From assembly GCA_016783995.1 (NCBI GenBank), contig JADHVN010000012.1, positions 1 to 19,964 on the forward strand: 19,964 nucleotides of DNA, read 5' to 3'. Below the pieces are notes generated by a model. That model searched no databases. It saw only the letters and a program-made list of their open reading frames with translations, and was not told where the DNA came from. Position numbers and translations under genes: made by a program. Source of the stretch: Actinomycetota bacterium. Its GTDB lineage: Bacteria > Actinomycetota > Humimicrobiia > Humimicrobiales > Humimicrobiaceae. Below are positions 6,011 through 14,799 of the stretch, piece after piece. Position 1 is the stretch's first letter. Every line of letters starts with the position of its first letter.

Positions 6011-9000
6011 ATGCCTAAAAGAAAAGATTTAAAGAAAATTTTGCTTATAGGTTCAGGACCAATAGTTATTGGACAGGCCTGCGAGTTTGATTATTCGGGA
6101 ACCCAGGCTTGCAAGGTTTTAAAGCAGGAAGGTTACAAGGTGGTACTTGTAAACAGCAATCCTGCTACGATTATGACAGATCCTGAATTTGCAGATAGAA
6201 CTTATATCGAGCCATTAACACCTGAGTTTGTAGAAAAAATAATTAAAAAAGAAAGACCTGATGCATTACTCCCGGCGCTGGGAGGACAAACAGGATTAAA
6301 TATGGCAGCAGCTCTGTCAAAAGAAAAAGTGCTGGAAAAATTTGGCGTAGAACTTATAGGGGTTGATATCGATGTTATTAATAAGGCTGAAGACAGGGAA
6401 CAATTTAAGGAAACAATAAACAGGATCGGTCTTTATGTCCCTCCAAGCGGATATGCACATAGTTTAAAAGAAGCTTTAAATTTTAGCAGGAAATTAAAAT
6501 TCCCGCTGGTGGTAAGGCCCAGTTACACACTTGGAGGACTGGGAGGGGGAATTGCATTTAATAAAGAAGAATTTATGGAAATAGTTACAAGGGGCCTTGA
6601 TATTTCACCAAAATCTGAAGTCCTGGTAGAGAAATCAGTTGCAGGCTGGAAAGAGATTGAACTGGAAATGATGAGAGATAAAAATGATAACGTAGTTATA
6701 ATATGTTCAATTGAAAACTTTGACCCAATGGGGGTACATACCGGAGATAGTATTTGCGCAGCCCCGGCTCAAACTCTTACATATAAAGAATACCAGAATA
6801 TAAGAGATGCAGGTATTAAAATAATGAGAGAAATAGGTGTTAATGCAGGCGGATCGAATATACAATTTGCAGTTAACCCTGAAAATGGAAAAGTAGCAGT
6901 AATCGAATTGAACCCAAGAGTTTCAAGAAGCAGTGCCCTGGCTTCCAAAGCAACTGGCTATCCGATTGCGAAGATCGCAACTAAATTGGCTATAGGATAC
7001 ACACTTGATGAAATTCCAAATGATATAACTAAAAAGACACCTGCCTGTTTTGAGCCTTCTATAGATTATGTAGTGGTAAAATTTCCGAGGTGGACATTTG
7101 AGAAGTTCCCGGGAACTGATCCAAGTCTTACTACAAGGATGAAATCTGTAGGTGAGGTACTGGCAATTGGAAGGACTTTTAAAGAGGCTCTTCAGAAGTC
7201 AATAAGGTCCTTAGAGATAGATAGATATGGGCTTGGGTCTGATGGAAAAGATGATATAAGAGAAGAGCTTCTGAACAGTAAGTTATCTATCCCTAATCAG
7301 GATAGGGTTTTTTATATTAAATATGCTTTTGAGAGGGGAATGAGTGTTGAAGAAATATCAAGCTATACTAAAATAGATCCCTGGTTTTTATTTAATATTA
7401 AGCAGCTGGTGGAGTTTGAAAAAGGTTTTAAGTGTGAAGATATTAGAGATATAACAAAGGAAAGGCTGTATGAAGCAAAAAAACTTGGTTATTCTGATGT
7501 CCAAATTGCATATTTGTGTAATACACATGAGGATGAAGTTAGAGCTTTAAGAAATAAATTCAATATTAAAGTGACTTTTAAACCGGTGGACACATGCGCT
7601 GGAGAATTTGAAGCATACACACCTTATTATTATTCTACATATGAGGCCGAGGATGAGATTTTGCCTTCCACCAGGAAGAAAATTGTAATTTTGGGCAGCG
7701 GACCAAATCGTATCGGACAGGGAATAGAGTTTGACTACTGCTGTGTGCATGCCTCTTTTGCCCTGCACGATGCAGGTTTTGAGGCTATAATAGTGAACTG
7801 CAATCCTGAAACTGTAAGTACAGATTATGACACCTCGGACCGGTTGTATTTTGAGCCTTTAACTTTTGAGGATGTTTTAAATATTGTGGAAGCTGAAAAA
7901 CCTTACGGGGTAATTGTGCAATTTGGAGGCCAGACTCCATTAAAGCTTGCCTTAAGGCTCCAGAAGGCGGGTGTAAATATTTTAGGAACATCACCTGACA
8001 GTATTGATCTGGCCGAGGACCGTAAAAGATTTGGCTCCATGCTTAGGAGGCTTGATATTCCCCAGGCTGAAAATGGGACTGCTATGGATGCCGAAAAGGC
8101 AAAAAAAATAGCCAAAAGAATAGGCTACCCGGTACTGGTAAGGCCTTCCTATGTACTGGGCGGAAGAGCTATGAACATTGTCTATACTGAAGAAAGCCTG
8201 ATTGATTATGTCAGAAATGCGACGGTGGTATCCAATGACAGGCCGGTACTTATTGATAAATTTTTGGAGCGGGCAATAGAAGTGGATGTTGATGCCGTCT
8301 ATGATGGGGATGAACTGTTCATCGGCGGGATTATGGAACATATAGAAGAAGCAGGAATACATTCTGGTGACAGCGCCTGCGTGATACCGCCTTTTACCCT
8401 GAGCAAAAAAATAATAGGAGTTATTAAGGATTACACCTACCGGATGGCAAAAGAACTTGAGGTAGTTGGACTTATGAATATTCAATATGCCATAAAAGAT
8501 TCTGTGGTTTATGTGCTGGAAGCCAACCCCCGGGCTTCGCGTACGGTTCCTTTTGTAAGCAAATCCATCGGTGTCCCTCTGGCAAAGATAGCCGCTCTGG
8601 TAATAACCGGCAGGAAGTTAAAAAATATTGACTTCAAAAGAATTGATCCCACATCGCTTGGTTATTACAGTATTAAGGAAGCGGTGCTGCCATTTAACAG
8701 ATTCCCTGGTGTGGATACTATACTGGGTCCGGAGATGAAATCTACCGGAGAGGTAATGGGTATAGACAGCAGCTTTGGAATTGCTTTTGCCAAAACACAG
8801 ATATCTACCAATCAGGTATTTCCCACTTCAGGTTCGGTTTTTATAAGTGTAAATGATAAGGATAAGGACGCTATAATCGGTATAGCCAGAAAATTATCTC
8901 AGCTTGGTTTTAATATAATCTCCACCAAGGGAACCGGGGATACGCTGGAAGAAAAAGGGATAAAATGCCATAAGGTCCTGAAGATTAGAGAAGGAAGACC

Positions 9001-9220
9001 CAATGTATTGGATATGATAAAGAATGGAGAAATTGACCTGATTATAAATACTCCCGAAGGCAGCGTTGCCAGAAGTGACGGGTATTATCTGAGGACTGCG
9101 GCGGTCCTTCATAATGTGCCTTCCGTTACCACCATATCAGGAGCTTCAGCTCTGGTGCAGGGAATACAGGAGATGAAGTACAACTCTAAAGTCAAAGTTA
9201 AACCTATACAGGAATATTGA
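6011..9220 (+). CDS. carB: Carbamoyl-phosphate synthase large subunit
   Basis: Makes carbamoyl phosphate from bicarbonate, ammonia and two ATP. The full-length 1069-residue protein has the expected internal duplication. The first half opens with [15 protein letters not shown] and the second, near residue 556, with [15 protein letters not shown]; each has an ATP-grasp domain ([10 protein letters not shown] and [11 protein letters not shown]). A C-terminal MGS-like regulatory domain covers about residues 940-1069 and contains [16 protein letters not shown]. The glutaminase partner carA lies just upstream. The last two-thirds is visibly richer in G+C than carA and the first part. The stop TGA overlaps the pyrK start. 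Confidence 0.96.
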   Translation: MPKRKDLKKILLIGSGPIVIGQACEFDYSGTQACKVLKQEGYKVVLVNSNPATIMTDPEFADRTYIEPLTPEFVEKIIKKERPDALLPALGGQTGLNMAAALSKEKVLEKFGVELIGVDIDVINKAEDREQFKETINRIGLYVPPSGYAHSLKEALNFSRKLKFPLVVRPSYTLGGLGGGIAFNKEEFMEIVTRGLDISPKSEVLVEKSVAGWKEIELEMMRDKNDNVVIICSIENFDPMGVHTGDSICAAPAQTLTYKEYQNIRDAGIKIMREIGVNAGGSNIQFAVNPENGKVAVIELNPRVSRSSALASKATGYPIAKIATKLAIGYTLDEIPNDITKKTPACFEPSIDYVVVKFPRWTFEKFPGTDPSLTTRMKSVGEVLAIGRTFKEALQKSIRSLEIDRYGLGSDGKDDIREELLNSKLSIPNQDRVFYIKYAFERGMSVEEISSYTKIDPWFLFNIKQLVEFEKGFKCEDIRDITKERLYEAKKLGYSDVQIAYLCNTHEDEVRALRNKFNIKVTFKPVDTCAGEFEAYTPYYYSTYEAEDEILPSTRKKIVILGSGPNRIGQGIEFDYCCVHASFALHDAGFEAIIVNCNPETVSTDYDTSDRLYFEPLTFEDVLNIVEAEKPYGVIVQFGGQTPLKLALRLQKAGVNILGTSPDSIDLAEDRKRFGSMLRRLDIPQAENGTAMDAEKAKKIAKRIGYPVLVRPSYVLGGRAMNIVYTEESLIDYVRNATVVSNDRPVLIDKFLERAIEVDVDAVYDGDELFIGGIMEHIEEAGIHSGDSACVIPPFTLSKKIIGVIKDYTYRMAKELEVVGLMNIQYAIKDSVVYVLEANPRASRTVPFVSKSIGVPLAKIAALVITGRKLKNIDFKRIDPTSLGYYSIKEAVLPFNRFPGVDTILGPEMKSTGEVMGIDSSFGIAFAKTQISTNQVFPTSGSVFISVNDKDKDAIIGIARKLSQLGFNIISTKGTGDTLEEKGIKCHKVLKIREGRPNVLDMIKNGEIDLIINTPEGSVARSDGYYLRTAAVLHNVPSVTTISGASALVQGIQEMKYNSKVKVKPIQEY

Positions 9221-10014
9221 TGAAATTATTAACCGGAGAAATACTTTCTAATGAAAAATATAACGACAGCCTTTACAAGATGGAGATTTTTTCGCCGTAT
9301 ATATGCAAGGACGCCCAGGCAGGCCAGTTTATCAATGTAAAATGCTCACCTGAGAGCGTGCTTGATCCTCTGCTGAGACGGCCGTTTGGTATTTTTAATA
9401 TTGAAAAAAAATTTAATGTTTTTTCCATGTTATACCGGGTAAAAGGCAGGGGCACCAAATTTATCTCCGGACTTAAGAGAGGAGATATGCTGGATTTTGT
9501 AGGTCCTCTGGGAAAGGGAATAGACCTAAGTAAGGGTGAAGATAATATACTGCTGATTGGAGGCGGTATTGGCATAGCCCCTCTGTATCTTATAGCAAAG
9601 CTTGCCGGCGGAATGAAAAAAAATGTATTCTTTGCGGCGGGATTTAAAGATAATAGTTACCTTAGATGGGAAAAAGATTTAATTGAACTTAAGATAAATT
9701 ATGCTGTGCTTACCGAAGATGGTTCCTGGGGAGAAAAAGGCCTGGTATCAGATTATGTTTGGAATAATATAAAGTCATTTAAAAGTTTTGATATTTACTG
9801 CTGCGGGCCGAGAGATATGCTTAAAACCCTGCAGAATATTTATAAGGATAGAAATAATAAAGTAACCGCACTTCTTGAGGAAAGAATGGCCTGCGGAGTA
9901 GGAGTTTGTGCCGGATGTGTGGTAAAGTTAAGAAAAGGCAAAAAAGGTTTTTCTTACAAGAAGGTTTGTAAGGATGGGCCTGCATTTAATCTGGGGGAGG
10001 TAATATTTGGCTGA
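9220..10014 (+). CDS. pyrK: Dihydroorotate dehydrogenase B, electron-transfer subunit
   Basis: Passes electrons from PyrD to NAD+ using FAD and a [2Fe-2S] cluster. The FAD site RRPFGIF is at 53-59, the nucleotide-binding GGGIGIAP at 114-121, and the cluster ligands are Cys225, Cys230, Cys233 and Cys250 (CGVGVCAGC followed by KVC). Length 264. The ATG at 9220 overlaps the carB stop as TGATG and lies 6 nt after AGGA. A TTG at 9217 is in frame but only 3 nt from that site, so I prefer the ATG. Its presence fixes the neighbouring pyrD as class 1B. Confidence 0.94.
   Translation: MKLLTGEILSNEKYNDSLYKMEIFSPYICKDAQAGQFINVKCSPESVLDPLLRRPFGIFNIEKKFNVFSMLYRVKGRGTKFISGLKRGDMLDFVGPLGKGIDLSKGEDNILLIGGGIGIAPLYLIAKLAGGMKKNVFFAAGFKDNSYLRWEKDLIELKINYAVLTEDGSWGEKGLVSDYVWNNIKSFKSFDIYCCGPRDMLKTLQNIYKDRNNKVTALLEERMACGVGVCAGCVVKLRKGKKGFSYKKVCKDGPAFNLGEVIFG
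9993..10000 (+). promoter_or_regulatory. Strong ribosome-binding site fixing the pyrD TTG start
   Basis: GGGGGAGG inside the end of pyrK lies 6 nt before TTG 10007. It is one of the best Shine-Dalgarno matches in the window and makes the non-ATG start convincing. Confidence 0.8.
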
Positions 10015-10972
10015 GCAGAACAGCTTATTTTCATATGAAACGGATACCGGAGGAAATGGGTTCAGCCTGTCAGTAAGGCTTGGAAGAATAAAACTGGATA
10101 ATCCGGTAATAGCGTGTTCTGGCACTTTCTCCTATGGATTGGAATACAGCCAGTTTTATAATACTGCCATACTTGGAGCGGTAACAACCAAAAGCTATTC
10201 ACTGGCGCCCATAGAGGGAAATCCTCCGCCCAGGATTTGCGAGACTGCCTCCGGGATGTTAAACTCTATCGGCCTTCAAAATGATGGGATAGATATATTT
10301 ATAAAGAAGCACCTGCACGAGGCCGAGAAATTAGGAATAAAAATTATTTTAAGTATATTCGGGCAGGATGCTGAAGAGTTCAGGAAAGTGGCATCCAGGA
10401 CTGCGGATATTAAGGAAAGAATTATTGCGGTGGAGCTTAATCTCTCCTGTCCAAATATTAAAAAGGGAGGAATGGCCTTTAGTGCTATGCCTGACGAAGT
10501 TGAAAAGATAGTAAGTTCAACGGTAAGTATTTTAAATATCCCGGTTATAGCCAAACTCAGTCCCAATCATCAGAATCTGGTTGAAGCAGCTATGGCGGCA
10601 AAAAAAGGAGGAGCGGAAGCATTATCAGTAATAAATACTGTAGTAGGTATGGCTGTAGATATAGAAACATTCAGACCCAGATTGGGCAATGTCCTTGGAG
10701 GTCTTTCAGGTCCAGCAGTAAAGCCAATTGCTCTGGCAAAGGTTTATTCTCTGACCAGGGAAAAAATCCTCCCTGTTATTGGAATGGGCGGCATTTTTAG
10801 CTGGCAGGATGCTCTGGAATTTCTGGTGGTAGGTGCCAGTGCAGTAGGGATTGGTACTGCAAATTTCATACAGTATGATGTCGGGGAAAAGATAATAGAA
10901 GGTTTAAGGAACTACCTTAAGGAGAAAAAAATTTATGATATTAATGAAGTAATAGGAAGGCTTAGAACTTGA
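10007..10972 (+). CDS. pyrD: Dihydroorotate dehydrogenase B, catalytic (FMN) subunit
   Basis: Oxidises dihydroorotate to orotate with FMN; works as a PyrD2-PyrK2 complex in the cytoplasm. The active-site base is Cys148 in VELNLSCPNIKKGG; Cys instead of Ser marks class 1 enzymes. The substrate loop NSIGLQNDG is at 86-94, and the FMN phosphate region GMGGI and VGASAVGIGTA lies near the C-terminus. It has 321 residues, with about 18 extra residues before the usual family start at LSVRLGRIKLDNPV. The TTG start overlaps pyrK by 8 nt and is backed by a strong ribosome site. Confidence 0.94.
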   Translation: MAEQNSLFSYETDTGGNGFSLSVRLGRIKLDNPVIACSGTFSYGLEYSQFYNTAILGAVTTKSYSLAPIEGNPPPRICETASGMLNSIGLQNDGIDIFIKKHLHEAEKLGIKIILSIFGQDAEEFRKVASRTADIKERIIAVELNLSCPNIKKGGMAFSAMPDEVEKIVSSTVSILNIPVIAKLSPNHQNLVEAAMAAKKGGAEALSVINTVVGMAVDIETFRPRLGNVLGGLSGPAVKPIALAKVYSLTREKILPVIGMGGIFSWQDALEFLVVGASAVGIGTANFIQYDVGEKIIEGLRNYLKEKKIYDINEVIGRLRT

Positions 10973-11712
10973 AAGGTAAAAAATTATCCTTAAAAGACAG
11001 ATTAATTGTAAGTCTGGATACAAATAATAAAAGTGATGTTGTAAGTATGTGCAGAAAAATTTCCGGCAAGGTATCAACTTTAAAATTAGGTCTGGAACTG
11101 ATATATGGTGTTGGGCTGGAGGTAATTGATACAGTAAAGAGTTTTGGTTATAATGTAATGCTTGACGCAAAGCTTCTTGATATACCCAATACAGTAAAGA
11201 GTGCTGCGGAAGCTATTGGAGATCTTGGTGTCAGCGCAGTGACCATACATACGCTGGGTGGAAGGCAAATGCTCGAGCAGACACGGGAAATATTGGAAAA
11301 GCAATCAGAATCAAGAGCTAAATTCAGGCCGCTTCTATTTGGAGTTACCATTCTTACCAGTCTGGATGATAAGGATCTTAAGGCTTTAGGCTTTAAAGGG
11401 GATTTCCTGTATTCTGTTTTAAGTTTAGCCGGTATTGCCATAGATGCAGGAACAGATGGAATAATATGCTCACCAAATGAAGTCGATGCAATAAGAAAAA
11501 AATTCGGCAACGGTTTTTATATTGCTACCCCCGGAATCAGACTTCCGGGAGATGCAGCTGGAGACCAAAAAAGAATAAACACTCCAGAAGAGGCGATGTC
11601 CAGGGGAGCAGACTTTATAATTGTGGGCCGTTCGATAACTACCAGGGAAGATGTAGGTGGTACTATAGATTTATATCTGGAAAAAATAGAAAGGGCACTG
11701 GGCCATGCTTAA
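10969..11712 (+). CDS. pyrF: Orotidine 5'-phosphate decarboxylase
   Basis: Last step to UMP. The 247-residue TIM-barrel enzyme has the catalytic D-x-K-x-x-D array as DAKLLDIPNT (66-75: D66, K68, D71). LIVSLDT near the N-terminus and ATPGIRLPG plus IIVGRSIT near the C-terminus bind substrate and phosphate. The TTG start overlaps the pyrD stop by 4 nt (TTGA), and AGGAAGG (10954-10960) is 8 nt upstream. It overlaps pyrE by 8 nt. The short DIPNT-type sequence is the group I (E. coli/Bacillus-like) form. Mycobacterial PyrF belongs to a different group as far as I recall. Confidence 0.93.
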   Translation: MKGKKLSLKDRLIVSLDTNNKSDVVSMCRKISGKVSTLKLGLELIYGVGLEVIDTVKSFGYNVMLDAKLLDIPNTVKSAAEAIGDLGVSAVTIHTLGGRQMLEQTREILEKQSESRAKFRPLLFGVTILTSLDDKDLKALGFKGDFLYSVLSLAGIAIDAGTDGIICSPNEVDAIRKKFGNGFYIATPGIRLPGDAAGDQKRINTPEEAMSRGADFIIVGRSITTREDVGGTIDLYLEKIERALGHA

Positions 11713-12322
11713 AGTAATAAGTCAGGTTGAAGGATTGGATATATATAAAATATTGAAGGATACAGGTTCCATAATGGAAGGTCATTTTAAATTAAGCTCG
11801 GGGTATCACAGTAAGTACTATCTTCAGTGCGCCAGACTGCTTCAGTATCCGGATATTACCTACAGGCTTGCCCGGAAAGCTTTAGATGTGGTCAGCGAAG
11901 ATATTGATATAGAAAATATTAATGCTGTAGTATCACCTGCTGTAGGAGGTATCCTGTGGGGTTATATGATCGCCTACGCGGCAGGCTGCCGGATGATATT
12001 TACTGAAAGAAAAACTGAAAGTATGGAATTAAGACGTGGGTTCGAGATAGAATCCGGCCAGGAAATTATTGTTGCAGAAGATGTTATTACCACCGGTGGA
12101 TCGGTAAAGGAAGTAATAGAAATATGCAAGAAAAACGGTGCGCAGATAAAAGCAGTAACAAGCATAGTCGACCGTTCAGCCGGTCTGGAATTTGGTTGTC
12201 CATATTATTATTTAATTAAGCTCAGTATTGACAAATATCAGCCTTCCGAATGCAAACTTTGCAGGGGAAATATACCTCTCGTGTACCCCGGCAGTAAGAA
12301 GAAAAATGCAGACAACTGGTGA
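11705..12322 (+). CDS. pyrE: Orotate phosphoribosyltransferase
   Basis: Joins orotate and PRPP to give OMP. The 205-residue protein has the PRPP loop IIVAEDVITTGGS at 121-133, and SSGYHSKYYLQCARLLQYP (31-49) matches the substrate-binding N-terminus. The C-terminus carries CKLCRGNIPLVYPGS with a CxxC pair (Cys183, Cys186), a tail seen in a subset of PyrE proteins; its role is not known to me. The ATG lies inside the end of pyrF (8-nt overlap), and this is the last gene of the pyrimidine operon. No terminator follows. Confidence 0.94.
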   Translation: MLKVISQVEGLDIYKILKDTGSIMEGHFKLSSGYHSKYYLQCARLLQYPDITYRLARKALDVVSEDIDIENINAVVSPAVGGILWGYMIAYAAGCRMIFTERKTESMELRRGFEIESGQEIIVAEDVITTGGSVKEVIEICKKNGAQIKAVTSIVDRSAGLEFGCPYYYLIKLSIDKYQPSECKLCRGNIPLVYPGSKKKNADNW

Positions 12323-12329
12323 AAAAATG

Positions 12330-12358
12330 TTGATATTAAGTATATATATTTGTATACT
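12330..12358 (+). promoter_or_regulatory. Sigma-70-type promoter before mihF
   Basis: TTGATA (12330-12335) is spaced exactly 17 nt from TATACT (12353-12358), each one base from consensus. A start near 12365 would leave a leader of about 30 nt. It probably drives mihF-gmk-rpoZ and possibly the genes beyond, independently of pyrimidine control. Confidence 0.7.
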
Positions 12359-12395
12359 CTAATGTATCTAATTTTATTTTAATAAAGAGAGCTCT

Positions 12396-12716
12396 ATGGC
12401 TTTAAAAAACTTAAGTGACAAAGACAGAAAGAAGGGTTTGGAGAAAGCCCGGCGGGTAAGAAAAAAGAGAGCTGAAATCAAGGATTTGCTAAAAAAAGGT
12501 AAGCTCGATATACGGTCACTTTTTAAAGATGGCAAGCTCTTTAAAGAATATATAATAAATATGAAGGTTATAAATCTAGTAAGCGCGCTCCCTGGAAATG
12601 GAAGAGTTAATGCCCTGGAAATCTTAAAGGATTTAAAAATAAGCCCTAATAAAAAAGTTGGCGGGCTGGGTAAGAATCAGAAAAACAGTTTTTACAAGTT
12701 TTTTAACATAGCTTAG
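12396..12716 (+). CDS. mihF: Integration host factor, actinobacterial type (mIHF/sIHF family)
   Basis: A small basic nucleoid-associated DNA-binding protein; homologues in Mycobacterium and Streptomyces bind and bend DNA and were first found as host factors for phage integration. The 106 residues start with MALKNLSDKDRKKGLEKA, matching the usual MALPPLTPEQR-type opening. A long Lys/Arg helix follows (19-36), then the helix-hairpin-helix-like block LVSALPGNGRVNALEI (61-76), and finally VGGLGKNQK (88-96). The position immediately before gmk is the conserved actinobacterial context. It is unrelated to the alpha/beta IHF of Proteobacteria. The ATG has only a weak ribosome site (AAAGAGAG). Lys richness fits the low GC. 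Confidence 0.92.
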   Translation: MALKNLSDKDRKKGLEKARRVRKKRAEIKDLLKKGKLDIRSLFKDGKLFKEYIINMKVINLVSALPGNGRVNALEILKDLKISPNKKVGGLGKNQKNSFYKFFNIA

Positions 12717-12738
12717 GCTGACAAGTTTTCAATATTTT

Positions 12739-13308
12739 ATGGCAGGTAGAGGAAAATTATTTATTGTCTCAGGACCCTCAGGTTCAGGAAAAAGTAGCCT
12801 GATTAATGATATAGTAAATGAATCGGACGATTTTGTCAGATCCATCTCAGTTACCACCAGACCGAAAAGAAAAGATGAAACTAGCGGCAGACAGTATCAT
12901 TTTATAAGTAAGGATGAATTTGAGGAACTTATAGAAAAAGATATGCTGCTTGAATGGGCAGCTTATGCCGGTTATCTGTATGGCACTCCAAAAAAATCTG
13001 TAACAGAAAAATTAAGTAAAGGTAAAAATGTAATTCTGGTAATTGAGGTCCAGGGCGCCATGCAGGTTATAAAAAAAATAAAAGATACCTATTTAATTTT
13101 TATTACCACTTCTTCATTTAAGGAGCTGGAAGAGAGAATCAAAAAAAGGAGAGCCGACAGTCTGGAGGAAATGAGTAAAAGGTTGGAAATTGCAAAAAGT
13201 GAACTGAATTATAAGAAATATTATGATTGCATAATTGTGAATAATAATTATAATGAGGCTTTGCTTAATTTAAAAAAAGTTCTAGATTCTAAAAAAGAGA
13301 GGAAATGA
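12739..13308 (+). CDS. gmk: Guanylate kinase
   Basis: Phosphorylates GMP to GDP with ATP. It has 189 residues, with the P-loop GPSGSGKSS at 12-20. The GMP-binding block SVTTRPKRKDETSGRQYHF follows, with E44-type acidic contacts after it, and then the IEVQGAMQ core and the lid arginines RIKKRRADS. Start ATG 12739 gives the standard N-terminus, but no Shine-Dalgarno sequence is visible in the 22-nt gap after mihF. It is followed by rpoZ after 5 nt, an arrangement found in many bacteria. Confidence 0.95.
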   Translation: MAGRGKLFIVSGPSGSGKSSLINDIVNESDDFVRSISVTTRPKRKDETSGRQYHFISKDEFEELIEKDMLLEWAAYAGYLYGTPKKSVTEKLSKGKNVILVIEVQGAMQVIKKIKDTYLIFITTSSFKELEERIKKRRADSLEEMSKRLEIAKSELNYKKYYDCIIVNNNYNEALLNLKKVLDSKKERK

Positions 13309-13313
13309 CATAA

Positions 13314-13553
13314 ATGAAAGTGCAGTATGTTGATGAATACAGAGAGAATACAGACAGTAAATATAAACTATGTATATTGGCAGCTAAAAGAGCCAGAGAA
13401 CTTGGAGAGTATCTTTCTGCGCAAAAAAATATGGAAAGAATAAATGTGGTAAAACCACTGGTTGATGTAGAATCACATGATCCACTGGAAATTGCCTTTA
13501 ATGAAATAAAAGAAGGAAAAATAATTTACAAAAAGAAAAAAGAATCTATATAA
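13314..13553 (+). CDS. rpoZ: RNA polymerase omega subunit
   Basis: A 79-residue chain that assists assembly and stability of RNA polymerase by clamping the beta' C-terminus. The diagnostic block SKYKLCILAAKRAREL occupies residues 15-30, and KPLVDVESHDPLEIAFNEI leads to the final EGKIIY. GAGAGG in the end of gmk acts as ribosome site about 11 nt upstream. Length and position between gmk and coaBC are typical. Confidence 0.93.
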   Translation: MKVQYVDEYRENTDSKYKLCILAAKRARELGEYLSAQKNMERINVVKPLVDVESHDPLEIAFNEIKEGKIIYKKKKESI

Positions 13554-13555
13554 TT

Positions 13556-14779
13556 TTGGTTTTGAATAAATCAATATTTTTAAAAAAAAAGATAGTTCTG
13601 GGAATTACTGCGTCTATTGCAGCTTATAAGGCAGCTTCAATTTGCAGCAGGCTGACTGGTATGGGTGCTGATGTATTTCCTGTAATGACTCCTAATGCTC
13701 TAAATTTTATAACTCCCATTACTTTCAGCTCAATCTCCGGAAATAAAACTATTGTGGAGCAGTTTGCAAACGAGAAGAAAATTCACCATATCTCACTTTC
13801 CCATAGTGCGGATATTTTTTTGATTGCACCGGCTTCAGCTGATACCATTTCAAAATTATCTTATGGAATTTGTGATAATTTCCTGACCACTTCAGTGGTT
13901 TCTGCTGCCTGTCCTGTGTTAATTGCGCCGGCTATGAACGAAAGTATGTATCTTGACCCAATAATTCAGAAAAATATTCTGCGGCTTGAAAAGTCAGGAA
14001 AATATTTTTTTAAAGGACCGAAGAGTGGCAATCTGGCCTGTGGTGAGAAAGGTCTGGGAAGACTGGAAGATGAAGATATTATAATTGAAAGACTGGGAGA
14101 GCTTCTTAATTATAGTTCTGATCTTAAAGGAAAAAAAATTATAATTACAGCCGGCGGCACCAGGGAGTTTATTGATACTGTAAGATATATATCCAACAGG
14201 TCCAGTGGGAAAATGGGTTATGCTCTGGCTGAAGAAGCTTATTTCAGAGGTGCTGAAAAGGTAATCCTTATAAGCACCGCGAGGAGCCTGCCGCGGCCAT
14301 ACGGCTTAGATGTCAAATATGTTGAAGATACAAGCGGGATGAAGAATGTGTTGGATAAATATTTTAGTACCAGTGACATTGCTATAATGGCAGCTGCTGT
14401 AAGCGATATAATACCGCTTAAAAAATATGATTTTAAGTTAAAGAAAAAAAATGATATATTATCCAGAATAAAGTTTGGAGAAAATGAAAATATCCTTGAG
14501 TCTTTAGCTGAAAAAAAGAAAAAGAATCAGTATCTGGTTGGTTTTGCTGCTGAAAGTGGTTATAATTCCAGAGATGTTTTAGAAAAGATTAAGAATAAAA
14601 ATATTGATATGATTGTTGCCAATGATATCTCCAGAGAGGATATAGGAATGGAAAGCGATTATAATGAAGTTGATATAGTAAGACAGGATGGGACTGTAAA
14701 GAAATTAGCCAGGGATAAGAAAAGAATTATTGCCAGAGGAATCTGGGATGAAATTGTAAAAAGTTCAATGGAGCTTTAA
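13556..14779 (+). CDS. coaBC: Bifunctional phosphopantothenoylcysteine decarboxylase / phosphopantothenate-cysteine ligase
   Basis: Two steps of coenzyme A synthesis in one chain of about 407 residues. The N-terminal FMN-dependent CoaC domain (about 11-185) shows [11 protein letters not shown], His78 (catalytic, in KIHHISLSH), PAMNESMY at 125-132 and the lid ACGEKGLGR with Cys162. The CoaB domain (about 192-407) starts with [15 protein letters not shown], contains Asn214 in [10 protein letters not shown], and ends with the [12 protein letters not shown] and IVANDIS blocks. The start is uncertain. TTG 13556, 2 nt after rpoZ, is the longest option and TTG 13562 is also possible; neither has a clear ribosome site. 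Confidence 0.93.
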   Translation: MVLNKSIFLKKKIVLGITASIAAYKAASICSRLTGMGADVFPVMTPNALNFITPITFSSISGNKTIVEQFANEKKIHHISLSHSADIFLIAPASADTISKLSYGICDNFLTTSVVSAACPVLIAPAMNESMYLDPIIQKNILRLEKSGKYFFKGPKSGNLACGEKGLGRLEDEDIIIERLGELLNYSSDLKGKKIIITAGGTREFIDTVRYISNRSSGKMGYALAEEAYFRGAEKVILISTARSLPRPYGLDVKYVEDTSGMKNVLDKYFSTSDIAIMAAAVSDIIPLKKYDFKLKKKNDILSRIKFGENENILESLAEKKKKNQYLVGFAAESGYNSRDVLEKIKNKNIDMIVANDISREDIGMESDYNEVDIVRQDGTVKKLARDKKRIIARGIWDEIVKSSMEL

Positions 14780-14789
14780 AAGTTTTGGT

Positions 14790-14795
14790 AGGAGG
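14790..14795 (+). promoter_or_regulatory. Ribosome-binding site fixing the metK start
   Basis: AGGAGG lies 4 nt before ATG 14800. An in-frame TTG at 14785 lies upstream of this site and would use the Shine-Dalgarno sequence as coding sequence, so it is rejected as start. Confidence 0.8.
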
Positions 14796-14799
14796 AATA

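Noticed and set aside
7991..8485. Long open frame on the minus strand within carB, and similar ones within pyrC (4388-4840) and metK (14878-15282)
   Set aside because: They lie wholly inside strongly conserved genes, have no recognisable motif and no ribosome site that I could see, and reflect the codon bias of the real strand.
9217..9219. TTG as the pyrK start codon
   Set aside because: Only 3 nt from the AGGA ribosome site; ATG 9220 has 6-nt spacing and gives a TGATG overlap with the carB stop.
12323..12395. Terminator between pyrE and mihF
   Set aside because: No hairpin with a T run can be drawn; the only structure there is the promoter.
14785..14787. TTG as the metK start codon
   Set aside because: It lies upstream of the AGGAGG site that serves ATG 14800, and would add five residues not typical of MetK.
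14780..14799. Possible SAM riboswitch before metK
   Set aside because: Only 20 nt separate coaBC and metK, and they hold just the ribosome site.
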